From CAWJPW01 sp963844845 (GTDB lineage Bacteria > Acidobacteriota > Thermoanaerobaculia > Thermoanaerobaculales > Sulfomarinibacteraceae), in assembly GCA_963844845.1 (NCBI GenBank), contig CAWJPW010000008.1, positions 186,001 through 250,000 on the forward strand: a stretch of 64,000 nucleotides of DNA. The letters are read 5' to 3'. The notes below the pieces were generated by a model, which saw only the letters and a list, made by a program, of their open reading frames with translations, was not told the DNA's origin and made no database searches. The position numbers were made by a program, and so were the translations under genes. Positions 42,865-52,132 of this stretch are shown here, in pieces; the stretch's first letter is position 1; every line of letters starts with the position of its first letter.

Positions 42865-44625
42865 TCACCGGTACATCTCCTCGATCAGCTCGCGGTAGCG
42901 CTCCTCGATGACGCGACGTCGGGGCTTGAGCGTCACGGTGAGCTCGCCGCCCTCGGGGGTGAAGTCCGGCTCGACGACGGAAAACCGCTTGACCTGCTCG
43001 AATCGGGCCAGCTCCTGGTTGACGGCATCGACCTCCGCCTCCACCAGCCGCCGCAGCTCAGGGTCGTCAGACCGCGCCTGCTCCAGCTCCGGGTGGACAG
43101 CCTCCAGCGCTATCCGGTCGACGGTGAGGAGTGCCACGAGGTAGCGGCGGCGGTCACCGTGGACCACGCAGTTGGAGACCAACGGGCGGCGCCGCAGCAG
43201 GCTCTCCAGCTTCTGCGGCGCGACGTTCTTGCCGCCGGCGGTGATGATGAGCTCCTTCTTGCGGTCGGTGATGTAGTAGTAGCCGTCATCGTCCCGCCGG
43301 CCGATGTCACCGGTGCGGTAGAAGCCATCGGCAGTGAATGCCTCGGCGGTCTCCTCGGGGCTGTCAAGGTAGCCGGAGAACACCATGGGCCCGCGCACCT
43401 CCAGCTCGCCGTCGGCGGCGATGCGCACCTCGGCGCCGGGCAGGGGCCGGCCCACCGAGCCCAGCCGGTAGGCCGGCGGCGAGTTCCAGGTGACGGGGGC
43501 GCAGGTCTCGGTGGCTCCCCAGCCCTCGCACACCAGCAGACCGGCGCCGTGGAAAAAGCGCGCCACCTCGGGGTCGAGCGGCGCTCCGCCCGAGACAAAG
43601 AAGCGCAGGCGACCGCCCACCGCGGCGCGCAGGCGACGCAGCACCAGGAGGTCGGCGAGGCGGTGGCGCAGCGCCAGGGCCGGGCCCGGCGGGAGACCGC
43701 GCTCACGCCGGCAGCTGACCTTTGCGGCCACCGCCGCGGCCCATTCAACGAGGGCCCGGGCCGGCCGGCCGCGGGCCGCCGCCTGCGCCAGGACGCGGGC
43801 GTGGATCTTCTCGAACACCCGCGGCACGGCGACTGCGAAGCTCGGCCTGACGGTGCGGAGGTCCTCGGCCACCGTCTCCAGGCTGCGGGCGTAGGCGATG
43901 GTGCGGCCGAGGTAAAGGGGAAGGAAGTGGCCGGCGACCCGCTCGAGGGCGTGGGCGAGGGGCAGGAAGCTGAGGTTGACCTCGAGGTCCGAGAGGTCGC
44001 CGGCCATCTCGAGGATCGCCTCGATCACCGCCAGAAGGTTGCCGTGGGTGAGCACGACACCCTTGGGCCGGCCGGTGGTCCCCGAGGTGTAGACCACGGC
44101 GAACGGGGTGTCCCGCTCGGCGGCGAGACCGTGCGCCACCGCCTGGCCGCGGGCCGCCGCGTCGGCTGACTCCTCGAGCACAGCCAGGGTGACACAGGGA
44201 TCGGCGGGCGCCGGGCCGTCGAGGACCACGAGGTGCTCCAGCGCCGGCAGACGCCCACGCAGCGCCAGCACCTTCTCGGCGAGCGCCTCGTTCTCGGCGA
44301 AGACGACCCGACAGCGGCTATGACCGAGGATGAAGGCGGTCTCGTCCGGAGGCAGGGTGGCGTACACCGACACCACCATCGCTCCTGCCGCGAGGCTACC
44401 GAGGTCGGCGAGAGCCCACTCGGGCCGGTTCTCGGAGACGATGGCGACGCGGTCGCCGCCGCCGACCCCGAGCCCGGCGAGGCCCCCGGCCACCGCCCGC
44501 ACTCGCTCGCGGACGACCGCCCACGGGAGCTCCTGCCACGACCCGCCCCGGAAGAAGCGAAGACACGCCCGGTGCGGATGGCGCGCCGCGTTGTCGAGGA
44601 CGACCTGCGTGATGTTCCGGTACAT
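42865..44625 (-). CDS. Long-chain fatty-acid-CoA ligase (AMP-binding)
   Basis: The product has 586 residues from ATG 44625, preceded by GGAAGGGG. It activates fatty acids to acyl-CoA through an acyl-adenylate in the cytoplasm or at the membrane. Motifs are FAVVYTSGTTGRPKGVVLTHGNL (P-loop), FVSGGAPLDPEVARFFHGAGL, VCEGWGATETCAPVTWN, GELEVRGPMVFSGYLDSPEETAEAF, FYRTGDIGRRDDDGYYYITDRKKELIITAGGKNVAPQKLE, and the C-terminal LKPRRRVIEERYRELIEEMY. These are typical of the FadD15/long-chain ACSL group. It lies in the fatty-acid degradation block, downstream of FadJ. Confidence 0.93.
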   Translation of the reverse strand: MYRNITQVVLDNAARHPHRACLRFFRGGSWQELPWAVVRERVRAVAGGLAGLGVGGGDRVAIVSENRPEWALADLGSLAAGAMVVSVYATLPPDETAFILGHSRCRVVFAENEALAEKVLALRGRLPALEHLVVLDGPAPADPCVTLAVLEESADAAARGQAVAHGLAAERDTPFAVVYTSGTTGRPKGVVLTHGNLLAVIEAILEMAGDLSDLEVNLSFLPLAHALERVAGHFLPLYLGRTIAYARSLETVAEDLRTVRPSFAVAVPRVFEKIHARVLAQAAARGRPARALVEWAAAVAAKVSCRRERGLPPGPALALRHRLADLLVLRRLRAAVGGRLRFFVSGGAPLDPEVARFFHGAGLLVCEGWGATETCAPVTWNSPPAYRLGSVGRPLPGAEVRIAADGELEVRGPMVFSGYLDSPEETAEAFTADGFYRTGDIGRRDDDGYYYITDRKKELIITAGGKNVAPQKLESLLRRRPLVSNCVVHGDRRRYLVALLTVDRIALEAVHPELEQARSDDPELRRLVEAEVDAVNQELARFEQVKRFSVVEPDFTPEGGELTVTLKPRRRVIEERYRELIEEMYR

Positions 44626-44659
44626 TCCCCTTCCCGACCCCCAGATTCGAAGATTCAAG

Positions 44660-44851
44660 GATTCAAAGATGACCCCACCCACCCCGTCCGCACCCGACAC
44701 GACGTTGCAGGAGGAGAGTGTCAAGACCTTGGAGGAGCTCTGGCGCGCATCTTCGTACCGGAGCCTCCCACCACAACCCGCTTCCTCTGGATCTGCGGCA
44801 TCATTGTACGGCCTTAATCTTTGAATCTTTATATCTTACCATCTTTGAATC
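44660..44851. repeat. MITE-like element with 12-base terminal inverted repeats
   Basis: GATTCAAAGATG at 44660-44671 is the exact reverse complement of CATCTTTGAATC at 44840-44851. The left end carries further GATTC units (GATTCGAAGATTCAAGGATTC from 44644) and the right end carries AATCTTTGAATCTTT (from 44817). The ends are strikingly AT-rich against GC-rich surroundings, and the 170 bases between them are ordinary GC-rich sequence with no gene. This fits a small non-autonomous element or a stacked pair of short repeats; no target-site duplication is clear. Confidence 0.5.
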
Positions 44852-44862
44852 ACGGCATTCGG

Positions 44863-46968
44863 TCACCGGTAGAACCTCTCGCCCTTCCTGGCGGCGTCGG
44901 CCAGGACCGGCGCCGGCCGGAAGCGCTCGCCGAGCCGATCCGCCAGCTCCTCCAAACGGGCCACCACGACCGCCGCTCCCACTGCGTCCACGTGGTGAAA
45001 CGGGCCCCCGCGGAAGGGCGGGAAACCGAGGCCGAGAACCGCGCCGGCATCGCCGTCGCGGGGCGAAGCGATCACCCCCTCGCCCAGGCAGTGGGCCGCC
45101 TCGTTGACCTGGAGCAGGGCCACCCGATCGCGCATCTCGGCGGCATCCACCTCGCGCCGCTCGGCGCCGCCCAGCAGCTCGTAGACGTCCGGGTTGGGCT
45201 GCTTCTTTCCCTTCTTCGGATAGCGGTAGAAGCCGTGCCGGTTCTTGCGCCCGGCGTAGCCGGCCTCGGCCAAACGCGGGAGCGCGTCGGAGGCGCCGAG
45301 ACCGCGGTGGGCGAAGGCCTTGCCGAGATCCCTGGCGACATGAGCACCGACGTCGATACCCACCTCGTCCACCAGGGCCACCGGACCCACCGGGTAGCCG
45401 AAGTCCTTGAGCGCCCGGTCCACCGCCTCGATGCGCGCACCCTCCTCGAGCAGCAGCATCGCCTCGTTGAGGGCCGGCGCGAGAATCCGGGTGGTGTAGA
45501 AGCCGGGGCCGTCCCTGACGACGATGACCGCCTTGCCCTGGGCCGCGCCGAAGGCGTGGGCGGTGGCCAGCGCCCAGGGGGCGGTGGCTTCGGCCGCGAC
45601 GATCTCCAGCAACGGCATCTTGGGCACCGGCGAGAAGTAGTGCATCCCCAGCACCCGCTCGGGATGGCGCGCCTGTGCGGCGATCTCGTGGATGGGCAGC
45701 GCCGAGGTGTTGGTGGCGAACACCGCGTCGGCGGCGATCACCGCTTCGGTCTCGGCGAGGACCCGACGCTTGAGCTCGAGATCCTCGAACACCGCCTCCA
45801 CCACCAGGTCGCAGCCGGCGAGGTCGGCCACATCCAGGGTGGGGTGGAGTCGGGACCGGCGCACGTCGCGGTCGGAGCCGTAGATCGCGCCGGAACGCGC
45901 CTGCCTGGCCAGGCCCTGCTCCACCGTGCGCACCGCCCCTCCCAGCGACCTCTCGTCGATGTCGCGCACCACCACCGGGCAGCGCCCCAGCGACACCGAC
46001 GCGATACCGGCGCCCATGAAGCCCGCGCCCAGCACGCCCAGGCGACGCACCGGCCGGCCCCCCTCGGGGGCCTTCTTGAGCTCGTTCATGGCATGGAAGA
46101 GCCCCACCAGCGAGCGGCTCTCGGAGCTCATCACCAGCTCGCCGAAGTGGCGCGCCTCGCACTCGAGGCCGCGGTCGAGCCCACCGGCGAGACCGGCTTC
46201 GACGCACTCGAGGATGGCCGGGGGCGCCGGGTAGAGGCCACGGGTGCGGCCCGCCACCCGCTCGCGCGCCTTCTTCAGCACCATTCTCCGCACCGGCCCG
46301 AAGCCGGCCAGGCGGTCCACCAGTGAGCGCTCTGCGCGGCGCGGCTTCAAGCTGCCGTCGAGCAGCCGCCGCGCCACCCGCACTCCGGACTCGGCGATGC
46401 CGCCGGGGGTTGTCACCGCGTCCACCAGACCCATGCGCAGGGCCTTTCGAGCCCGCACCCGCTTGCCGGTGAGCATCAGCTCCAACGCCTGGGTGAGCCC
46501 CACCCGGCTGGGCAGACGCTGGGTGCCCCCCCCGGCAGGGAGAAGGCCGAGCTGGACCTCGGGCAGCCCGAGCACCGTGGCGGGGTCGTTCGCTGCGAGA
46601 ATGAAGTGGCAGGCCATCGCCACCTCGAAGCCACCGCCGAGGGCGGCGCCGTGCACCGCCGCCACCACCGGCTTGGGCGACTCGGCGAGACGCCGGAGCA
46701 TGGCGTTGCCCTCGCGGGAGAGCCGTGCCGGCTGCTCTGCGCTGGTCATGCCGGCGAGCACGTCGAGGTCGGCACCGGCGATGAAGGTGTCGGGCTTGGC
46801 CGACACCAGCACCAACGCCCGCACCCGGTCGTCGTCGAGGAGGCGGGCGGCGGTGGCGTCGAACTCCTCCAGCAGCTCGGGCGACAGGGTGTTGACCTTC
46901 TTGCCCGGGCAGTCCAGCGTCACCACCGCGATCCCGCCCTCCTCCATGGTGATCCGCACCGCGTCCAT
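44863..46968 (-). CDS. fadJ: Fatty-acid oxidation complex alpha subunit (enoyl-CoA hydratase / 3-hydroxyacyl-CoA dehydrogenase)
   Basis: The product has 701 residues from ATG 46968 (GGGGAGGG just upstream). The N-terminal crotonase domain has IAGADLDVL, the oxyanion-hole and catalytic Glu segments VHGAALGGGFEVAMAC and GLPEVQLGLLPAGGGTQRL. The linker leads to a hydroxyacyl-CoA dehydrogenase Rossmann fold (LGVLGAGFMGAGIASVS, about residue 310) with catalytic HYFSPVPKMPLLEIV and the repeated C-terminal helical domain (DGPGFYTTRILAPALNEA). It performs hydration and oxidation steps of beta-oxidation with the thiolase encoded 20 bases upstream. FadB and FadJ cannot be separated by eye. Confidence 0.93.
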   Translation of the reverse strand: MDAVRITMEEGGIAVVTLDCPGKKVNTLSPELLEEFDATAARLLDDDRVRALVLVSAKPDTFIAGADLDVLAGMTSAEQPARLSREGNAMLRRLAESPKPVVAAVHGAALGGGFEVAMACHFILAANDPATVLGLPEVQLGLLPAGGGTQRLPSRVGLTQALELMLTGKRVRARKALRMGLVDAVTTPGGIAESGVRVARRLLDGSLKPRRAERSLVDRLAGFGPVRRMVLKKARERVAGRTRGLYPAPPAILECVEAGLAGGLDRGLECEARHFGELVMSSESRSLVGLFHAMNELKKAPEGGRPVRRLGVLGAGFMGAGIASVSLGRCPVVVRDIDERSLGGAVRTVEQGLARQARSGAIYGSDRDVRRSRLHPTLDVADLAGCDLVVEAVFEDLELKRRVLAETEAVIAADAVFATNTSALPIHEIAAQARHPERVLGMHYFSPVPKMPLLEIVAAEATAPWALATAHAFGAAQGKAVIVVRDGPGFYTTRILAPALNEAMLLLEEGARIEAVDRALKDFGYPVGPVALVDEVGIDVGAHVARDLGKAFAHRGLGASDALPRLAEAGYAGRKNRHGFYRYPKKGKKQPNPDVYELLGGAERREVDAAEMRDRVALLQVNEAAHCLGEGVIASPRDGDAGAVLGLGFPPFRGGPFHHVDAVGAAVVVARLEELADRLGERFRPAPVLADAARKGERFYR

Positions 46969-46988
46969 TGCGCCCTCCCCGCGCCCGC

Positions 46989-48287
46989 TCACGGGCGCTC
47001 CAGCACGAGGCCGATGCCGAGGCCGCCGGCGGCACAGGCCGCCACGACGCCCCAGCGGGCCCCCTCGTGCTGCATCCGGTGGCTGCAGGTGATGACCAGG
47101 CGGGCGCCGGTGGCGCCGAAGGGATGCCCCACCGAGAGCGACCCGCCCCAGGCGTTGAGGCGCTCCCGGTCCACCCGCCCCACCGGCCGCTCACGGCCCA
47201 GCCGCTCGCGGCAGAAGGCCTCGTCCTCCAGCAGCTTGAGCACCGCCAGGACCTGCCCCGCGAAGGCCTCGTGCAGCTCGATGACGCCGACGTCGTCGAG
47301 CTCGAGGCCGGCAGCGGCGAGGGCGCGGGGAAGGGTGAGGGCGGGGCCGACCAGGAGCTCCTCGCGGGGCGGCTGCGCCGAGATGGCCGCCGTTCTGAGA
47401 GCTGCCAGGGGCTCGTATCCCAGCCGCGCCGCAGCCTCCTCGCTCATGAGGAGCAGGGCGCTGCCGCCATCGGTGAGGAACGAGCTGTTGCCGGCGGTGA
47501 CGGTGCCGAGCCTGCGGTCGAAGGCCGGTCTGAGCGCGGCGAGCTTGTCGAGAGTGCTGTCGCCGCGGATGCCGTTGTCCTCGGCCATCCGGTGCGGCCC
47601 CGGCGCCACGAAGACCGGCTCGATCTGACGCGCCAGCAGCCCGGCCGTCGTGGCTTCGGCGGCGCGACGGTGAGAGGAAAGAGCGTACTCGTCCTGAGCC
47701 TCACGGGCGATACCGAGGCGCTTGGTGAGGCGCTCGGCGTTCTCGCCCATCGCCTCGCCGGTGGAGAACTCGGCGATGGCCATGGCCTCGGGCAGCAGGT
47801 CACGTGCCTTGAGCCCGCGCAGGAGCTTGAGGTAGCCGGCGACTCCCTTGGCCTTCTGCGCCGCCATCAGGCGCTTGCGCACCGGCCGGCGGAAGCGGAT
47901 GGGGACATCGGAGAGGGTCTCGGCCCCGGCCGCGATGGCCACGTCCGCCATGCCGGAGGCGATGGCGCGGCCGCAGTCCAGGGTGGCCTGCAGCGAGGAG
48001 ACGCAGGCCATGGTCACGGTCCACGCCGGGCAGCTCGCCGGCAGGCCCGCCCCGAGAGCGACCTCGCGGCCGAGGTTCGAGGTCTGGGGATCGGCGATCA
48101 CCCGGCCCATCACCAGCAACCCGACCTCTCCCGGGTCGATGCGGCTGCGGTGGAGAAGGCCTGCCACCGCCATGCGCCCGAGGTCGTAGTCGCTGAGGTC
48201 GATGAGCTCGGTGCCCGAGCGGCAGAACGGCGTGCGGCAGCCGTCCACCACCAGCACGGGCCGACGAAAGGTCTCGGTGCCTGGCAT
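46989..48287 (-). CDS. fadI: Acetyl-CoA acyltransferase (3-ketoacyl-CoA thiolase, beta subunit)
   Basis: The product has 432 residues from ATG 48287 (GGGGAGGA upstream). Thiolase landmarks are VVDGCRTPFCRSGT, the nucleophilic Cys in WTVTMACVSSLQATLDCGRAI, VAIAAGAETLSDVPIRF, ELHEAFAGQVLAVLKLL, NAWGGSLSVGHPFGATGARLV with the active-site His, and the second Cys in GVVAACAAGGLGIGLVLE. The 430-residue length and DVPIRF insertion match the FadI/HADHB type rather than short acetoacetyl-CoA thiolases. It is the first gene of the fadI-fadJ operon, divergent from a FadR-type regulator. Confidence 0.93.
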   Translation of the reverse strand: MPGTETFRRPVLVVDGCRTPFCRSGTELIDLSDYDLGRMAVAGLLHRSRIDPGEVGLLVMGRVIADPQTSNLGREVALGAGLPASCPAWTVTMACVSSLQATLDCGRAIASGMADVAIAAGAETLSDVPIRFRRPVRKRLMAAQKAKGVAGYLKLLRGLKARDLLPEAMAIAEFSTGEAMGENAERLTKRLGIAREAQDEYALSSHRRAAEATTAGLLARQIEPVFVAPGPHRMAEDNGIRGDSTLDKLAALRPAFDRRLGTVTAGNSSFLTDGGSALLLMSEEAAARLGYEPLAALRTAAISAQPPREELLVGPALTLPRALAAAGLELDDVGVIELHEAFAGQVLAVLKLLEDEAFCRERLGRERPVGRVDRERLNAWGGSLSVGHPFGATGARLVITCSHRMQHEGARWGVVAACAAGGLGIGLVLERP

Positions 48288-48366
48288 GGCCTGGGTCCTC
48301 CCCTCCGGATACTCGACGATCGCCCGACGCCCACGCGGACGCCGACGACGAGGCCTCAGGATCATC

Positions 48367-48409
48367 TGGTCATACAAGAAGACGTAACACCTGTCGATGC
48401 TCATGTCAA
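48367..48409 (-). promoter_or_regulatory. fadI promoter -35 and FadR-type operator candidate
   Basis: A consensus TTGACA (48409-48404) faces the fadI gene; the matching -10 region (TACGTC, 48386-48381) is weak. TGGTCATACAA (48367-48377) fits the TnGTnnnACnA pattern bound by the FadR subfamily of GntR regulators and would overlap the expected transcription start. Binding by the divergently encoded regulator would repress beta-oxidation genes. A related site, AAGTCAGACCA (48491-48501), lies in the first codons of the regulator gene. Confidence 0.5.
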
Positions 48410-48474
48410 GCAAAACGACTCCTTGATTCAATAATTTATCCCGTGATCACTTGGCCGAAAGTGGTCGTTCCTGG

Positions 48475-48480
48475 TACCCT
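48475..48480 (+). promoter_or_regulatory. -10 box of the FadR-type regulator gene (leaderless type)
   Basis: TGG-TACCCT is an extended -10 whose last base lies eight bases before the ATG at 48488. This predicts a 1-base leader and decides that start codon over upstream in-frame alternatives. Confidence 0.6.
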
Positions 48481-48487
48481 CTTGGAG

Positions 48488-49252
48488 ATGAAGTCAGACC
48501 AGTTTTTCGGCATTCCGCCGGTGGCCCCGCGCGGCACCATGGCGCAGCGGGTGGCGGAGCACCTCGCCCGCCTCATCGCCGACGGCACCCTGGCGCCGGG
48601 CGACCGGCTGCCGGGAGAACCCGAGCTGGCTCGGCGCCTGGGGGTGAGCCGCCCCACCCTGCGCGAGGCCCTGGGCATGCTGCACGCGCGCCGCCTGGTG
48701 GAGGTCCGGCCCCGCTCGGGCACGTTCGTGGCCAGCGCGCTCCCCGCCGAGGCGGTGGGCGCGGTCCTCGAGCTGGTCACCGTCGATCCCACCAAGATCT
48801 GGGAGCTCCTGGAGATCCGTCGCTTGGTGGACGGCGAGGTCGCGGCTCTTGCGGCCCGGCGTCGCACGCCGTCCGACCTCGCCCGCCTGGAGGAGCTGGC
48901 CACCTCGGTGGCCTCCTTCGCCGGCGACGCCCTGGTACGCCGCGAGGAAGGCGGCCGTGCCTACGCACGGTTCTTCGCCCACCTCGCTCGGGCCACCCAC
49001 AACACACTCCTCGCCCACCTGGTGGAGTCCGTGTTCCGGACGCTGCGGAGCGCTCTCCCCTACAGCCGCGCACGCCTCGCCTCCCAGGCTTCCGCCGGCG
49101 ACACCATCCGTACCCAGCTACTGATGATCATGGAGGCAGTGGCCGCCGGGGACCCCGATGCCGCCCGTGCGTGCACCGTGACGCACCTGGACTTCGTCGA
49201 GCGGGCCCTGCGCGGGCTCGGCAATCCGCACCGGCCCGAGGGCGTATCATGA
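48488..49252 (+). CDS. GntR-family regulator, FadR/FCD subfamily
   Basis: The product has 254 residues from ATG 48488. It has an N-terminal winged helix (MAQRVAEHLARLIADGTLAPGDRLPGEPELARRLGVSRPTLREALGMLHARRLVEVRPRSGTFV) and a C-terminal FCD effector domain of helices (LLEIRRLVDGEVAALAARR, DARFFAHL-like segment YARFFAHLARATHNTLLAHL, MEAVAAGDPDAARACTVTHLDFVERAL). FCD domains bind metal and an organic acid. Its divergent position to fadIJ and the operator-like site between them make it the probable regulator of fatty-acid degradation, perhaps with acyl-CoA or a carboxylate as effector. The next gene's -10 (TATCAT, 49245-49250) overlaps its last codons. Confidence 0.9.
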   Translation: MKSDQFFGIPPVAPRGTMAQRVAEHLARLIADGTLAPGDRLPGEPELARRLGVSRPTLREALGMLHARRLVEVRPRSGTFVASALPAEAVGAVLELVTVDPTKIWELLEIRRLVDGEVAALAARRRTPSDLARLEELATSVASFAGDALVRREEGGRAYARFFAHLARATHNTLLAHLVESVFRTLRSALPYSRARLASQASAGDTIRTQLLMIMEAVAAGDPDAARACTVTHLDFVERALRGLGNPHRPEGVS

Positions 49253-49281
49253 GACCACCTTGACGAGTCGACGGAACTCCC

Positions 49282-52086
49282 ATGGGTGAGCGGGACGACG
49301 GGAACCGAAGCTCTGCCGGCACTCAGGACGACACCACCCGCTCGTGGCCGGGTGAGTCTGCGCCCGCTCCGGCGCCGGCGCCGGCCCCGGGGGTCCTTCT
49401 GGGCGGCCGCTTCATGCTGCTCAGCGAACTGGGCCGAGGCGGCAGCGGCCGCGTGTTCGCCGCCACCGACACCTCGGTGGGCCAGAAGGTGGCGCTCAAG
49501 GTCTTCCACGCCGAGGTTGTCGACGAGCGCGCCCGTGAGCGGCTGCGCCGGGAGGTGCGTGCCGCCCGTCCCGGCCATCCCAACGCGGTCACCATGTTCG
49601 AGCTCCACGACGTCGCCGGCCGGCCGGTCCTCAGCATGGAGCTGGTGGAGGGCAAAAGCCTGCGCGAGCTGCTGACCGAGCACGAGCGTCTCTCCGTCCC
49701 CGAGACGATCGCGCTCATCGGCCAGGTGGCCGCCGCCCTCGCGCACTTCCACGAGCGGGGGCTGGTGCACCGTGACGTCAAACCCGGCAACATCCTCGTC
49801 ACGTCGGACGGCACTGCCAAGCTCTGCGACATGGGGCTCATGCGCCCGCTCGAGCACGGCCTCACCGTGACCTTTGCCGACACGGTGGTCGGCACCCCCG
49901 CCTACATGGCTCCGGAGCAGGCGAGCGGCAGTGAGCTGGGCACCGCAGCCGACGTGTACGCCCTCGGGCTCACCCTCTTCCAGTGCCTCACCGGCGACAT
50001 CCCGCTGGTGGAGAGCACCGCGGTGGCGACCGTCGTCCGCCGCCAGCACGAGCGGGCCCCATGGGTGCGGCGCGAGTGCCCGTGGTGCCCGCCGTGGCTG
50101 TGCCGCCTGGTACACCAGATGCTCGACCGCGACCCGGCCCGTCGTCCCAGCGCCGCCGAGGTGACCGCAGCCCTCGCCAGCGGCAACGTCCGCCGGCGCA
50201 TCCGCTGGGGATGGGTCGCGGCGACGGGGGCCCTGGTGCTGGCCGGCGGGGCCGCGGTCGTCGGCATGCAGGCCCTCGAGGTGGGCCGGGCGGTACGCAT
50301 GGAGGTCGTCGACTCCGGCATCCGAGGCGTGGACGCCCACGGCGCCACCGCCTGGCAGGTGGAGCTGCCGGCCGCGCCCAGCCAGGTGCTCCAGGTTGAC
50401 CTCACCGGCGACGGCGAGCCCGAGCTGGTGGCCGCCGTCGACCTGGTCGACCGCTCCGACGAGCGCTCCTCACCGCCGCCCGCCTCGGAGATCGTGGCAG
50501 TGACCCGCAGCGGTCGGGTCGTCACCCGCGCCCAACCTCGATCTCTCGTGGGCAGGTGGGCCTACCCCTACCCCGTGCACCTCGTACCGCAGCTCAAGGC
50601 CATAGACCTCGACGGCGATGGCCGTCCGGAGCTGGTGGCGGTGTGCCGGCAGGCCAACTTCTACCCCACCGCGGTTCTCGTCTACTGGCCGCGCTGGGAC
50701 CACTGGGAGGATCTGCTGCACCACTCGGGATACGTCATCGACGTGACCACGGTGGCGAGCTCGCCGCCCACGATACGTCTGGTGGCGTTCAACAACCGTC
50801 TGGGCATGGCCACGGTGGTGGGCGAAGTGGAGATCACTCCGCCGGGCGAGCGCGCGGCGACCCTTGAGGTGACCCCTCTGTGGTCCCCGGAGACCGGAGT
50901 CAAGTCGTCGTTGCTGGCGCGCTGGCGGCTCTACGTCCCCGTCGGTGAGGGGCGCCTTGCCAGGCCGGTTCACATCGACGTCACACCCGACGGCGGCACG
51001 CTGGTGACCACGGGGGCCGGCACCCTCCGGCTGGACGCCCACGGCAACCCCTGGGAGAGCCCCAACCGGGGCCGCGACCTGCGCGAGCTGCGCATGTGGT
51101 TCGTCGACCGGATCGCCGAGCTCAGCAGCGGCTACGGGCTGCCCGCCGCCGAATCGGTGGAGGCTTTCCAGAACCGCGTAAAGGAGCAGGCTGCCCCGCT
51201 TCTCGTCGAGGACCCCTACGCCGCGATCCTCGCCGTGAAGACCGCACGGCGGCTTGCGCAGGTGGGTGCCCTCGGCCGCGGCATGGCGCTCCTCGAGGCT
51301 GCGCGCCCGGGTGTCCGGAGCTTCGACGAGGTACGCTACCGACTCATCCACCTGGAGGCCCTCGACCGCCGCCTCGACGCCGCCCTCGGGACTGCCGAGG
51401 ACCTCTTCCGCACCGGGGTGACCTCACGTGCCGACTTCGATACGTCGGTGCTCGCCATGCGGATCGCCATCGAGGCCAGGGACGCTGCGGACGTCGCCCT
51501 GGCCATCTCCCGCATCGTCAACCAGCAGGCCACCAGGCTCCCCTATCCCGGCATGGAGACCGCCCTCTGGGCCCGCGCCCACCTGTGGTGGGACGAGGCG
51601 ACCGAGCTCGACACGCGCGTGCAGTCGTGGCCGTTGGCCCCGGCAGGAGTGGCGGTGGCGTGCCTGGCGCGGTGGCGGCTCGGGCGGACCGCAGCCGAGG
51701 ACCTCGGCCTCATGTCACGCGCGGTCGCCAACGATCTTGACGCGGAAACCGAGATCGCGCTCGCCGCGGCCGCCGTGGAGCTCGCGCTGGACCGCCCCCG
51801 CGACGCACTCGCTCGTCTCGAGGCCGTCTCCGCCGCTCTCGAACCCCTCGCCCGCGACAACTTCGAGCAGCACCAGCTCATGGACCTCTGCCACGCCCTC
51901 CACGTCCGCGCCCTCGCCGCCGCCGGCGAGCGGCGCCACGCCCAGGTCGAGGGCACACGGCTGCTGAGAACGCTGACGCCCGGGCTGCTCCCCGCTCACC
52001 TTGTCGAGGAGATGCTCTCGCGGAGCCGCGATCTGCTGGCGGACGACGCCGGCACCGGCCCACCCGCCGTGATCCCGGCTTCCTGA
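49282..52086 (+). CDS. Membrane Ser/Thr protein kinase with repeat-bearing extracytoplasmic region
   Basis: The 934-residue product has a PASTA-less Pkn2-type kinase domain (about 40-300): LGRGGSGRVFAATDTSVGQKVALKVF, HRDVKPGNILVTSDG, CDMGLMRPL, VGTPAYMAPEQASG. The magnesium-binding DFG motif is DMG here, a conservative variant. One transmembrane helix (about 309-332, WVAATGALVLAGGAAVVGM) leads to an extracytoplasmic part with FG-GAP-like loops (VDLTGDGEPELVAAVDL, AIDLDGDGRPELVAV). The last 350 residues are helical, TPR-like. It probably senses an external cue and phosphorylates cytoplasmic proteins. The promoter TATCAT gives a leader of about 25 bases. Confidence 0.9.
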   Translation: MGERDDGNRSSAGTQDDTTRSWPGESAPAPAPAPAPGVLLGGRFMLLSELGRGGSGRVFAATDTSVGQKVALKVFHAEVVDERARERLRREVRAARPGHPNAVTMFELHDVAGRPVLSMELVEGKSLRELLTEHERLSVPETIALIGQVAAALAHFHERGLVHRDVKPGNILVTSDGTAKLCDMGLMRPLEHGLTVTFADTVVGTPAYMAPEQASGSELGTAADVYALGLTLFQCLTGDIPLVESTAVATVVRRQHERAPWVRRECPWCPPWLCRLVHQMLDRDPARRPSAAEVTAALASGNVRRRIRWGWVAATGALVLAGGAAVVGMQALEVGRAVRMEVVDSGIRGVDAHGATAWQVELPAAPSQVLQVDLTGDGEPELVAAVDLVDRSDERSSPPPASEIVAVTRSGRVVTRAQPRSLVGRWAYPYPVHLVPQLKAIDLDGDGRPELVAVCRQANFYPTAVLVYWPRWDHWEDLLHHSGYVIDVTTVASSPPTIRLVAFNNRLGMATVVGEVEITPPGERAATLEVTPLWSPETGVKSSLLARWRLYVPVGEGRLARPVHIDVTPDGGTLVTTGAGTLRLDAHGNPWESPNRGRDLRELRMWFVDRIAELSSGYGLPAAESVEAFQNRVKEQAAPLLVEDPYAAILAVKTARRLAQVGALGRGMALLEAARPGVRSFDEVRYRLIHLEALDRRLDAALGTAEDLFRTGVTSRADFDTSVLAMRIAIEARDAADVALAISRIVNQQATRLPYPGMETALWARAHLWWDEATELDTRVQSWPLAPAGVAVACLARWRLGRTAAEDLGLMSRAVANDLDAETEIALAAAAVELALDRPRDALARLEAVSAALEPLARDNFEQHQLMDLCHALHVRALAAAGERRHAQVEGTRLLRTLTPGLLPAHLVEEMLSRSRDLLADDAGTGPPAVIPAS

Positions 52087-52120
52087 ACCGCGGCCAGGCC
52101 GCGGCCACCACACCGGGCGG

Positions 52121-52126
52121 TATAGT
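52121..52126 (+). promoter_or_regulatory. -10 box of the ferredoxin-like gene (leaderless type)
   Basis: TATAGT ends exactly six bases before ATG 52133, so the start codon would be the transcript's first nucleotides. No Shine-Dalgarno sequence precedes it. Confidence 0.6.
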
Positions 52127-52132
52127 GGAGCC

